This document shows positions 16,484 through 25,103 of a stretch of 64,000 bases of DNA, one piece after another. The stretch comes from CAZUTO01 sp964623085. Lineage in GTDB: Bacteria; Pseudomonadota; Gammaproteobacteria; Pseudomonadales; GM7GCV1. Within the stretch, counting starts at the first letter, position 1. Every line of letters begins with the position of its first letter. A program made the translations under genes and the position numbers. Location: positions 1 to 64,000 of the forward strand of contig CAZUTO010000006.1 of NCBI GenBank assembly GCA_964623085.1, in the 5' to 3' direction. The notes under the pieces were generated by a model. The model was not told the origin of the DNA. It worked only from the letters and a program-made list of their open reading frames with translations, and did no database searches.

Positions 16484-16511
16484 TTTGAATCAGCTTTGCC
16501 CAATAAGTTCC
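16484..16511 (-). promoter_or_regulatory. Sigma-E/AlgU-type promoter of the small RNA
   Basis: Minus-strand GGAACTT (16511-16505), a 16-nt spacer, then TCAAA (16488-16484). This matches the RpoE/AlgU consensus (GGAACTT, spacer of about 16, TCNAA) in both elements and in spacing. It lies between two minus-strand terminators and reads into the second. Confidence 0.7.
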
Positions 16512-16533
16512 ATGATTTAGGCAAATTTTTTGC

Positions 16534-16560
16534 AAAAAAAACCCCTGCAAAACAGGGGTT
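16534..16560 (-). terminator. Intrinsic terminator after the small cytochrome c gene
   Basis: Minus-strand stem AACCCCTG/CAGGGGTT with a 5-nt loop, followed by a run of about eight U (A run at 16534-16541). It ends the transcript of the cytochrome gene and insulates the small RNA promoter downstream. Confidence 0.85.
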
Positions 16561-16682
16561 AAAATAATAAGCATTAATCAAAAGGGAAATAGTCAATGCA
16601 CTACTTTGAGTACCCTTCAGTCAAATAGTTCAAATTTTATTTGCTTTTTTGTATCCGATTGTCGATTAAAAACTTCCTAAAA

Positions 16683-16991
16683 CTAGTCTAAAGAACCAAA
16701 ATAAGCTGCAATGTCAGCGATATCAGCATCTGACAATGCACCAACAATCGGCGTCATCAATGCAGAATTACCGCCACCGCGCTCGCCGCTTTTATATCCC
16801 TTAATCGCAATTTCGAGATAGGCGGCACTTTGGCCCCCAATTTTAGGGTACGTATCTAAAATAGGTGCTTTCCCTTCAACACCGTGACAGGCAACACAGA
16901 CGGCTGCTTTCGCTTCGCCCGCTGCGGGGTCAGCTGCTTGTGCGGTGCTAAATGCAATCGACGCTACTATAAACATCAATACTTTTTTCAT
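16683..16991 (-). CDS. Small periplasmic monoheme cytochrome c
   Basis: A 102-residue class I cytochrome c with a signal peptide (cleavage after AQAA, about residue 20), one CVACH heme site (residues 32-36) and a probable axial methionine in ALMTPIVGAL near residue 78. It resembles a single half of cytochrome c4 or the c553/c5 types and probably shuttles electrons to a terminal oxidase. GGAG precedes the ATG at a good distance. It lies between polA and the small RNA on the polA strand and is closed by its own terminator. The 120 nt between the stop and the terminator hold nothing I recognise. Confidence 0.88.
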   Translation of the reverse strand: MKKVLMFIVASIAFSTAQAADPAAGEAKAAVCVACHGVEGKAPILDTYPKIGGQSAAYLEIAIKGYKSGERGGGNSALMTPIVGALSDADIADIAAYFGSLD

Positions 16992-17138
16992 AGTGGAACT
17001 CCTAATTCTGCTCTTTGAGCAATATATGAATGTTAGTAATTAATAGTAATTGTATGATTTAAGGCTAAAGGTCTAAATTCAAAGATGCAACTGAGTTTAC
17101 AGGCTCTTTACATAAATTAGTGCGGCTCTAGTGGACCT

Positions 17139-19901
17139 CTAGTGTGCCTCTTCCCAGTTCATTCCTGTGCCTACATCAACGATCAGAGGCACATCAAGGC
17201 TAGCTGCGCATTGCATTTTTTCAGAGATTTCGGCTGCAAAGGCGTCTACTTTATCTTCGTCTACCTCAAACACGAGTTCATCGTGCACCTGCATAATCAT
17301 TTTTGCAGGAAAGCCTGATTTATCCAGCCAAGAATCGACCTCAATCATAGCCAGCTTAATGATATCCGCCGCTGTTCCTTGCATGGGCGCATTAATGGCT
17401 GTGCGCTCCGCTGCTTGGCGTCTCTGAGCTTGACGATTATTGATATCAGGGAGGTATAGTCGCCGTCCAAATAGCGTCTCAACAAACCCTTGATCAGCCG
17501 CTTCGGCGCGAATTTGCTCCATAAACCTTGCAACGCCAGGGTAGCGATCAAAGTAGATTTCCATATAGGCCTGCGCTTCGTTGCGCGGTATCTGCAATTG
17601 CCTACCTAAGCCAAACGCACTCATGCCATACATCAATCCGAAGTTGATGGCTTTGGCCTTGCGTCGCTGGTCGGGAGTGACCTCTGCATGATCAACATCA
17701 AACACCTCAGCCGCTGTTGCGCTGTGAACGTCTTGCCCTTGTTGAAAGGCATTTAGCAGGCCTTTATCTTGCGATAAGTGCGCCATAATTCGCAGTTCGA
17801 TTTGCGAATAATCTGCCGCCACAATGCGCTGCCCCTCCGGCGCAACAAAAGCTTTGCGAATGCGGCGTCCTTCTTCTGTGCGCACGGGAATATTTTGCAG
17901 ATTTGGATCGGACGAAGACAGCCTGCCCGTGGCTGCAACCGCTTGATGATAGGACGTATGAATACGACCAGTGGATTGATTAATCATCACTGGCAGCTTG
18001 TCCGTATAGGTGGACTTCAGTTTGGCAAGCCCACGGAACTCAAGGATCAACTTAGGAATCTCATAGTCGTCCGCTAGCTGCACTAATACTTCCTCTGCAG
18101 TACTCGGCTGCCCCTTGGGGGTTTTCTTTAATACAGGCAATTCAAGCTTTTGGTAGAGAATTTCCTGCAACTGTTTGGGCGAGCTCAAGTTAAACGCCTG
18201 CCCTGCTTTATCATGGACTTCCACTTCCAACTGCTGCAAACGCGCGGCTATCTCCTCACTTTGGGCAAACATCGCATCCGCATCAATTAACGCGCCATTG
18301 CGTTCAATTTTTGAGAGCACTGACTCCAATGGGCCCTCAATCTCATGGTAGAGCTTGGCTAGGCCTGATTCTTTGTTCAGCTTTGGCCAAAAGAAATGAT
18401 GGAGCTGCAAGCAGATATCTGCGTCCTCGGCGGCGTACGGCCCAGCCTCTTCCAGCGCTATCTGATTGAAGGTGAGCTGCTTTGCGCCCTTGCCGGCAAT
18501 ATCTTCAAAGTGGATCGTCGTTCTTCCCAAGCATCGATCTGCTAGGGAATTCATGTCATGGCGCCCCGCCACACTATTGAACAGATAGGACTCCAACATA
18601 CTATCGAATACCTGAGCGCGAATAGTTAAACCACAGTTTGCCAATACCGTTCGATCGTACTTAAGATTCTGCGCAACGATAGATTTGGATTCATCCTCCA
18701 AAATGGGTTTTAGCTTTTGTAATACGACATCTCGCGGCAACTGTTCTGGCGCGCCCAGGTAATCATGTGCAACTGGCACATAGGCTGCCTCGCCCGCTTG
18801 AACGGCAAAGGACAGACCAACAAGCTGCGCCTCCATTGAATTGACGCTCGTCGTCTCAGTATCAAATGCGAACACATCTGCACCCTTTAACCGCTCTACC
18901 CAAGCATCGAACTCGCTCATATCGAGAATGGTGCTGTAGTTAGTATTAATTTCCGATGGCTCGGGCGATAAGACTGCCGTTGATACCTCTTTCTCTCTGT
19001 GCGCTTCACTGGAATTACCAGTGCCAGACTCTAGCTCATTGATCCAAGACTTAAACTCTAACTCCGTAAAAAGTTGGTGAAGCGCTTCAGCATTAGGTGC
19101 GCTGTTTGTTAAGCCAATTTCTGCATCAAGCTCAACGTCAAGCTTGATCGTTGCCAGCTTGTAGGACAGGTATGCTTGATCTTTGTGCTCAAGCATTTTT
19201 TCCGGCATCTTTTTGGCACCACGAAATTCTAATTCTCGAATCGCCTCTGGATCAGCATATATTGCATCCAGCCCTCCTATCTCCTGAAGCATAGGCACTG
19301 CACTTTTTGGCCCAACACCGGGGACACCTGGAATGTTATCGCTGGTGTCACCGATGATGGCGAGATAGTCGATAATGCGTTCGGGCGGCACGCCAAATTT
19401 CTCTACCACGCCGTCGCGGTCATAAACTGTGTTGCTCATGGTATTCATCAGCGTCACCCGCTCGCTGACCAGCTGGGCCATGTCCTTATCGCCGGTCGAG
19501 ATAATGACCGATTCACCTTTCGCTTCTGCTTGCACCGCAAGGGTACCGATCACGTCATCCGCTTCGACACCAGGATGCACGATCATCGGTAATCCCATAG
19601 CTTGGATACACTGGTGCAATGGTTCGATTTGCGCGCGCAAATCATCTGGCATGGGTGGACGATGGCTTTTATATTCTGCAAACATTTCATCCCGAAACGT
19701 CTTCCCCTTGGCGTCAAAAACCACAACGATATCGCTGTCTTTGAAATCCGCTTGCATCTTACGCAACATAGAAACGACACCGCGAACCGCACCAGTCGGT
19801 TGCCCATTGGAGGCTGTTAGCGGGGGTAACGCATGAAATGCTCTATATAGGTACGACGAGCCGTCTACCAAAATCAGTGGTGCCTGTTGCTCACTGGTCA
19901 T
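17139..19901 (-). CDS. polA: DNA polymerase I
   Basis: PolA fills gaps and removes RNA primers in replication and repair. The 920-residue protein has three domains. The first is the N-terminal 5' nuclease (about 1-290; LILVDGSSYLYRAFHA, STGDKDMAQLV, GDTSDNIPGVPGVG). The second is the 3'-5' exonuclease (about 310-500; AFDTETTSVNSMEAQLVG, with intact acidic residues). The third is the polymerase domain, with motif A DYSQIELRIMAHLS, motif B RRKAKAINFGLMYG and motif C MQVHDELVFEV. The length is normal. Its 310-nt upstream region is shared divergently with the TPR gene at 20.2 kb. Confidence 0.97.
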   Translation of the reverse strand: MTSEQQAPLILVDGSSYLYRAFHALPPLTASNGQPTGAVRGVVSMLRKMQADFKDSDIVVVFDAKGKTFRDEMFAEYKSHRPPMPDDLRAQIEPLHQCIQAMGLPMIVHPGVEADDVIGTLAVQAEAKGESVIISTGDKDMAQLVSERVTLMNTMSNTVYDRDGVVEKFGVPPERIIDYLAIIGDTSDNIPGVPGVGPKSAVPMLQEIGGLDAIYADPEAIRELEFRGAKKMPEKMLEHKDQAYLSYKLATIKLDVELDAEIGLTNSAPNAEALHQLFTELEFKSWINELESGTGNSSEAHREKEVSTAVLSPEPSEINTNYSTILDMSEFDAWVERLKGADVFAFDTETTSVNSMEAQLVGLSFAVQAGEAAYVPVAHDYLGAPEQLPRDVVLQKLKPILEDESKSIVAQNLKYDRTVLANCGLTIRAQVFDSMLESYLFNSVAGRHDMNSLADRCLGRTTIHFEDIAGKGAKQLTFNQIALEEAGPYAAEDADICLQLHHFFWPKLNKESGLAKLYHEIEGPLESVLSKIERNGALIDADAMFAQSEEIAARLQQLEVEVHDKAGQAFNLSSPKQLQEILYQKLELPVLKKTPKGQPSTAEEVLVQLADDYEIPKLILEFRGLAKLKSTYTDKLPVMINQSTGRIHTSYHQAVAATGRLSSSDPNLQNIPVRTEEGRRIRKAFVAPEGQRIVAADYSQIELRIMAHLSQDKGLLNAFQQGQDVHSATAAEVFDVDHAEVTPDQRRKAKAINFGLMYGMSAFGLGRQLQIPRNEAQAYMEIYFDRYPGVARFMEQIRAEAADQGFVETLFGRRLYLPDINNRQAQRRQAAERTAINAPMQGTAADIIKLAMIEVDSWLDKSGFPAKMIMQVHDELVFEVDEDKVDAFAAEISEKMQCAASLDVPLIVDVGTGMNWEEAH

Positions 19902-20024
19902 TGAAAAGCCTCAAAAACGAAGGCCAGAAGCGTAACTCGGCCATGAAGAAATGCAACCATTGGTGATTTGTCTAACTGAGTCACAAAAACGGAATGATCT
20001 AGCTCTCATATAGGGTGTCACCCA

Positions 20025-20053
20025 TTGCTTGCATATCAACAACCTCCTATTCT
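20025..20053 (+). promoter_or_regulatory. Possible sigma-70 promoter for the TPR/FimV-like operon
   Basis: TTGCTT (20025-20030), a 17-nt spacer, then TATTCT (20048-20053). The fit is moderate and the resulting leader is about 150 nt. The remainder of the 19902-20211 interval shows no other feature I can support. Confidence 0.3.
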
Positions 20054-20211
20054 TGCCGAGTAGCTGCTTATGGCTGCAAATTGAATATATAGAAGCAATG
20101 GTTTAAAAGAGTTCGTAGTAGACCCATACCCGCGAGTCGCGAGGTAGGTGAATCGGTACATTTAGGTAGATCGTACGGAGAGAACTTTAAAACGGCGAAG
20201 CTTAGGAAACT

Positions 20212-21045
20212 ATGAACAAGAAAAAAGTTATTGGATTAGGCCTTTCGATATTGCTGTCATGCGGCATCTTTGGAGCCGAAGGAAATCTCTCCGAGCAAGA
20301 GCAGTTAGAACTTGAAAATGCGCGTACTGCCTTAGAACAGAGTCAGTACGACCGTGCTTTAGAGCTCCTCGAACCACTATATGCGAGCTTCCCAAACCAA
20401 GCTGAAATTACAAATAATTTTGCCGTCGCACTATTTAACGCCGGCAGAACAACAGAAGCGGGCATCATTCTGCAGGAGTATTTGCAATCTCACGGTGAGG
20501 TCGGTGTTCCTTCAAATAACCTATTTCTTGTTTACGATTACCTAGCTGCAGAATCATACAGCATGTTAAGCGGCAGCCAGCCCAACCTCCCACAGCTAAG
20601 CTTGGTTTCCTCAGGTGCTTCCTACCAATCTAAACCAGTGGCAACACAAGCACCAGCGCCTGCACTGCCCACTAAGGTGACAAACGAAGAATTTAATTCT
20701 GAATCAGCGGCTATACAACGTCGCTTGGAAGGCTACGTCAAAGCCTGGTCTGACGGAAACATTCAAGACTACCTTTCATACTATTTCCCGAACACCTCTC
20801 CAATCAGAGGCCAAAAGTATGAATACTGGAGAAATGAACGAGCAGAAAAAATATTCCCAGCAAGAGATATTTCCGTCCGTACAGACGATTTACAGCTCAT
20901 ACCCATCGACGACTCGCGCGCAATCTCGGTATTTACGCAGAACTATAATTCGAGAAATTATAGCGACGAGACCACCAAACAGCTCACCTGGGTAAAAAAT
21001 GAGGGTGAATGGTTTATCCGCTATGAAATAGCGCTACCGAACTAA
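20212..21045 (+). CDS. Exported TPR protein with C-terminal NTF2-like (Cds6-type) domain
   Basis: The 277-residue product has a signal peptide (about 1-22) and TPR-like helices from about 25 to 110 (ALEQSQYDRALELLEPLYASF, NFAVALFNAGRTTEAG). An alanine/proline linker leads to a C-terminal domain (about 165-277) of the SnoaL/NTF2 fold. Its YVKAWSDGNIQDYLSYY and YWRNERAEKI patterns resemble the domain attached to some L,D-transpeptidases (Cds6 type). No transpeptidase domain is present here. It ends four bases before the FimV-like gene, so the two are almost certainly one operon and may act together at the cell envelope. The specific role is unknown. Confidence 0.8.
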   Translation: MNKKKVIGLGLSILLSCGIFGAEGNLSEQEQLELENARTALEQSQYDRALELLEPLYASFPNQAEITNNFAVALFNAGRTTEAGIILQEYLQSHGEVGVPSNNLFLVYDYLAAESYSMLSGSQPNLPQLSLVSSGASYQSKPVATQAPAPALPTKVTNEEFNSESAAIQRRLEGYVKAWSDGNIQDYLSYYFPNTSPIRGQKYEYWRNERAEKIFPARDISVRTDDLQLIPIDDSRAISVFTQNYNSRNYSDETTKQLTWVKNEGEWFIRYEIALPN

Positions 21046-21049
21046 CGCC

Positions 21050-24000
21050 ATGAATATTATCAAATACTTAGTTTTCAAATTAGCGCAAGCGAAACCGGCA
21101 AGGCGACTAATCTTACCTCTATTACTAGCCACTCTCGCCAGCAACTCTATCCAAGCAATTGGGCTCGGCACTATTCAGGTCGACTCTATTTTTGGCGAAC
21201 CTTTTGCCGGGTCTGTAGAGGTATTCAATACAGAAGGCTACGACGAAAACTCTATTATCGTGCGGATAGCATCAAGAGCAGTCCACGAGGAACTAGGTAT
21301 CATTCGCGCGCCTTACCTTGATGAGATGCAAGTTGAACTCGTCTTTAACGAGCGAGGTACTGCGGAAATTCGCGTTACAGGGCAAACGCCTATTCAAGAG
21401 CCCTACATGGAGCTGGCATTGGAAATGAGTTGGCCGGAAGGTCGTATTGTCAGGGATTACACCGTACTGCTGAACATGCCCTCGTCCACGGCACCGCTGC
21501 GCCAAGTTTTATCACCGGAACCAGTTACTCAGAAATCTATCTCCATTCCCCACTCTAGTGTCTACACACTCGAACGTGGAGACACTCTTTCACAAGTTGC
21601 CGAGCGGCTAGAAGGCAGAGAAGTGAGCCTCGCAGATGCAATAGAAACGCTGCGCGCGCACAACGCTAGCTTAGTTGAATCTCGGGGCACTTCAGGGCTA
21701 CTAGTGGGCGATAAACTGCGTATCCCAGCAAAGGAAATTTTTTCGCTGCCCCCTGCTCCTGTGCAGGCCATCGCTGCGGCCAGCAGCACAACAAGTTCGT
21801 CCAATACACAAACGAATGTTGCTAGTGCAACCGCCGATGCATCGCGAGAAAACACGATTGGTTCACCACTTGCTAATGCCGAAACCAGATTGCGTGCACT
21901 GGGCTATACCAATCTACAGTTACAAGCAAATGGAGAAACACCCAATCCAATTGTTGCATCTGGTGCCGCTGCAAATATCTTAGAACGACTCATTGCTGAA
22001 CAAAGCGAAGACGATCGCTCCTACGGAACATCACAAATTGGCCGCTTAGCTGAAGGCCTAAACGAGGTTTCAAGTATATCCAGAGCCTTCCAAGAGCGGC
22101 TTGCGTTAGCAGGCGACACAGCTAACGAAAATGATTTGGCTACTGCGGCCGAACAGACTGCCGCCGTTCCATCTTTACCGGCTGAGACAATAGCGCAAAT
22201 ACCGTTAGAAGAAAGTGAGCGCCCACTATCAAACACACCTTCTTTGGCTGAAGTAGATACCGGAGTGGCCATACCCATCGCAGAGCCTTCAAAGGCATCT
22301 GGGGTTAATCCGTTATTCGGTTGGCTGCTAGGATTGCTGACTTTAGTCCTCATATTTTGCGGTATTTGGGCAGCTAAAAAGCGAAGCAACGAAAAACTCG
22401 CGGCCGAGCAATCTCTTTTCGCACCTAAAGAAAAAGGGGATGCTGCCAACGATCTTCAAGCATCAGATACGCTAGCCGAATCACAAGAAGCTTCTTCTTC
22501 AAGTTCGGTCGCAGAAGAGACTGATGATGACGCTGCAAACACAGCGACGCCAAATGAAGACCAAGAAATTGTCAACGAAGAACTTGAGGCTCCAGAAGCT
22601 GAAGAGATAACTCCAAAGGTTACCGCTTTCTACGATGAAGCAGTTCCAAACAATGAGGCCGGCTCAGACTCTGCAACATTCAAAAACGATCTAGATTCAG
22701 AGCTAGACGAGGAACTTAAACTCATCAGCGTCTTTGAGGAAAGTCTCGCATCTGATGTGAGGCGCGCGCAGGTAAAAACGGAAGAAACCATAGCGCCTGA
22801 AGCCAGCTCGGTATCAAACGATGATGACTTTGAAGCCTTAGATCTGAGCTCAGCGCCAAGTGATGATGGCGACTCTGCAGCTACAGAATTCGGCTCGATG
22901 TCTAATGATGACGGCGATATATCTAGCGTAGAGTTGATCTCGGAAGAGGATGATGACGAAGAAATGTTAGACTTTAACCTCAGCTCGCTAGAGACTGAAG
23001 ATGAGTTAGACTTTGTGCTGGAAGACTCCGATCAGACTACTGCTGAAATACTAGAAATATCCCCTGCAGACGAAGCAGCAGAGCAGGTCCCGGCCGTGCA
23101 AACTCCTATCGCGGCAGCAAATAACTATAGCGGTTACGCAGAAGCCGCTGGTTTTAGTCATATTAATCCGGTCGAAGTAGTAGAGATCGTAAACAACAAA
23201 CTGGTCGCTGCAAAAAATGCAGGTCAGGAATCAACGCTATTTTATATAGAGCTAGATAACTACAACAATCTAGAGTCTGAGCTAGGTATTTTGCGTGCGG
23301 AACAACTAGCAGCAACCGTTGCTTCCAACATCTACGACCTGATTGAAAACCCAGTCACACTGAAACGTTTCCGCCAAGAGAGTTTTGTCCTTGTGCTCGC
23401 AGGTGGACAAAATCAGCAAAACCTTCAATTTGGAGTTGAGCTCGCAAAGGGGATTGCCGCGACACCTATGTCGGTGGACAACGAAACATACTTTGTGACG
23501 CTTAGTATCGGTATCGTCCCAGTAGCAAGTGGATTTTCAAACAGCGCCGAAATTATCGAAATGGCCAAAGGCGTCGCACAGCAGTTTCAAGAGGAAAACA
23601 ACGGAAACGGCGCTACTTTATGTGAATTGGATCCAGAGACCTCACACAATGACGCCTCAATTTTGCGTACTGGCCAAACGCTGTTAGAAAAAAATGCTTT
23701 TGTTGCATTTTATCAACCAGTCACAGCACTCAAAGGCGATCCACTGGAATTTTACGAAGCGCGGCTGAAGGTTGCTGAGAATCACCAGCATAGCTCTATC
23801 CCAAGCGATCTCGTCGAGCGCCTAAGAAGCACTGATTTATCTACCGAGATCGATTGTGCCGCCGTGAACCAGGCTGTCAGCGAACTCAACGATTATGCGG
23901 GCCATCACGTTAGTACCCGCGTATTTATTGGTATCTCAGCGCGCACGGCGACGGATAACGTTTTCAAGAACTGGCTTGAGAAAAACATCTTCTCGGGAAG

Positions 24001-24424
24001 CATCCAACCACAGCGTATTGTTTTTCAGTTCACTGAAGAGAGTGTCAGCAGATACCTCAACGGGTTGATCGAGTTCCGTGACTATGTACATACGATGGGC
24101 TCAACTATTTGTATCTCAGAGGTAGATTTCGAGCACATCCCAGAAGATGCATTGGCGCGTCTGCACCCAGATTATGTGAAGCTAAGTATGGCACTCTCTT
24201 TGAGAGCCCAGAATGAAAGTGGCGACAATAGTGAAGGGCTGCAGCACTTAACCGAAGTACTGGAAAGAGCCCAACCACTCTGCGAGAAAACCATTGTCCC
24301 TGGCATATCACAGGCTAGAATCATTCCTACGCTATGGCCGCTGGCTGTTGACTATATTCAGGGCGACTATATTCAGCCGGCATCGCTGACGATGGATTAC
24401 AACTTTGAGGAAGTTGTCCCCTAA
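21050..24424 (+). CDS. FimV-like LysM protein fused to degenerate GGDEF-EAL (FimX-like) domains
   Basis: A 1124-residue inner-membrane protein. A signal segment (about 15-37) is followed by a FimV N-terminal domain (GLGTIQVDSIFGEPFAGSVE to about residue 145) and a LysM peptidoglycan-binding domain (YTLERGDTLSQVAERL, about 168-230). A linker and one transmembrane helix (about 421-440) come next, then a very acidic region to about 690. The C-terminal half carries a GGDEF-like domain (about 700-865) whose signature reads RQESF (775-779). An EAL-like domain (about 880-1120) has EAR (903-905) in place of EAL. Other EAL metal ligands are also altered, so both enzymes look inactive, as in FimX. FimV and FimX both serve polar type IV pilus function; this would link them in one chain and may read c-di-GMP at the pole. 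Confidence 0.82.
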   Translation: MNIIKYLVFKLAQAKPARRLILPLLLATLASNSIQAIGLGTIQVDSIFGEPFAGSVEVFNTEGYDENSIIVRIASRAVHEELGIIRAPYLDEMQVELVFNERGTAEIRVTGQTPIQEPYMELALEMSWPEGRIVRDYTVLLNMPSSTAPLRQVLSPEPVTQKSISIPHSSVYTLERGDTLSQVAERLEGREVSLADAIETLRAHNASLVESRGTSGLLVGDKLRIPAKEIFSLPPAPVQAIAAASSTTSSSNTQTNVASATADASRENTIGSPLANAETRLRALGYTNLQLQANGETPNPIVASGAAANILERLIAEQSEDDRSYGTSQIGRLAEGLNEVSSISRAFQERLALAGDTANENDLATAAEQTAAVPSLPAETIAQIPLEESERPLSNTPSLAEVDTGVAIPIAEPSKASGVNPLFGWLLGLLTLVLIFCGIWAAKKRSNEKLAAEQSLFAPKEKGDAANDLQASDTLAESQEASSSSSVAEETDDDAANTATPNEDQEIVNEELEAPEAEEITPKVTAFYDEAVPNNEAGSDSATFKNDLDSELDEELKLISVFEESLASDVRRAQVKTEETIAPEASSVSNDDDFEALDLSSAPSDDGDSAATEFGSMSNDDGDISSVELISEEDDDEEMLDFNLSSLETEDELDFVLEDSDQTTAEILEISPADEAAEQVPAVQTPIAAANNYSGYAEAAGFSHINPVEVVEIVNNKLVAAKNAGQESTLFYIELDNYNNLESELGILRAEQLAATVASNIYDLIENPVTLKRFRQESFVLVLAGGQNQQNLQFGVELAKGIAATPMSVDNETYFVTLSIGIVPVASGFSNSAEIIEMAKGVAQQFQEENNGNGATLCELDPETSHNDASILRTGQTLLEKNAFVAFYQPVTALKGDPLEFYEARLKVAENHQHSSIPSDLVERLRSTDLSTEIDCAAVNQAVSELNDYAGHHVSTRVFIGISARTATDNVFKNWLEKNIFSGSIQPQRIVFQFTEESVSRYLNGLIEFRDYVHTMGSTICISEVDFEHIPEDALARLHPDYVKLSMALSLRAQNESGDNSEGLQHLTEVLERAQPLCEKTIVPGISQARIIPTLWPLAVDYIQGDYIQPASLTMDYNFEEVVP

Positions 24425-24442
24425 ATATTTTTCGAGCACCGC

Positions 24443-25081
24443 CTAGTGCTGAATCCATGCAGATTGATAGGTAAGCTTTAATAACGCTGGATCGAATGGT
24501 GGTTTAAAGAACCCTTGGTATCCACCCTCTGGATTGATCAGCACAATATTTCCGCTGTGCCCAATGTTGTAGTTTTCCTCCTCTGAGGAGAGGTAGCTGT
24601 AGTCGACAGCAATAGATAGCTGCGTAGCAAGATTCGCAATAACACTAATATCGCCTGTAAGGCCAATAAACTCCTCATTGAAGTAGGGAACATATTGCGC
24701 AAGTTGCTCCGTACTGTCCCGATTGGGATCGATCGATAGCATAATAACTTGAAGATTTTCACGCGGTTTTTCATCAAGAAATTCATACATTTGCGACAGC
24801 ACAGACATGGTCGCTGGACAAATATCGGGACACTTCGTGAACCCAGCAAAGAGCATCGTCCAACGACCTAGAAAATCATCTCGTGTGACCTTTTCGTCCA
24901 GATGGTTGCTGAGTTCAAAAGGCAGTATTTCTCTCTCCGTATCAAAAAGCACTAGCCCATTGACTGCCATCTCGCTGGCGGAAAGCGCTCTAGGCTGATT
25001 AATCTTCCAGACAAATCCGCTCGTAAGCACTACGATAACCGCAACGCTAATAAGAACAGTATTTCTTACTCCCACGTTCAT
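24443..25081 (-). CDS. SCO1/SenC family copper chaperone for cytochrome oxidase
   Basis: SCO proteins deliver copper to, or reduce, the CuA site of cytochrome c oxidase subunit II. The 212-residue product has an N-terminal membrane anchor (about 4-25) and a thioredoxin fold with the copper motif KCPDICP. The third ligand histidine is supplied by GHSGNIVLINPEGG. The ATG at 25081 has GGAG six bases upstream; an ATG at 25093 has no such site. It begins 23 nt after ctaB and is the last gene of the oxidase assembly block, convergent with the FimV-like gene by only 18 nt. Confidence 0.92.
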   Translation of the reverse strand: MNVGVRNTVLISVAVIVVLTSGFVWKINQPRALSASEMAVNGLVLFDTEREILPFELSNHLDEKVTRDDFLGRWTMLFAGFTKCPDICPATMSVLSQMYEFLDEKPRENLQVIMLSIDPNRDSTEQLAQYVPYFNEEFIGLTGDISVIANLATQLSIAVDYSYLSSEEENYNIGHSGNIVLINPEGGYQGFFKPPFDPALLKLTYQSAWIQH

Positions 25082-25103
25082 CGACTTCTCCATTTTTAAT
25101 ACA

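Noticed and set aside
16441..16500. Short peptide-coding potential within the candidate small RNA
   Set aside because: No start codon with a ribosome-binding site inside the predicted transcript; the AGGAG-like match is on the other strand.
20182..20187. GAACTT just upstream of the TPR gene, a possible second sigma-E -35 element
   Set aside because: No TCNAA-like -10 at the right spacing, and the start point would fall at the start codon.
24434..24449. Hairpin AGCAC/GTGCT between the FimV-like gene and the SCO gene
   Set aside because: Only five base pairs, no U-tract on either strand, and it overlaps the SCO coding end.
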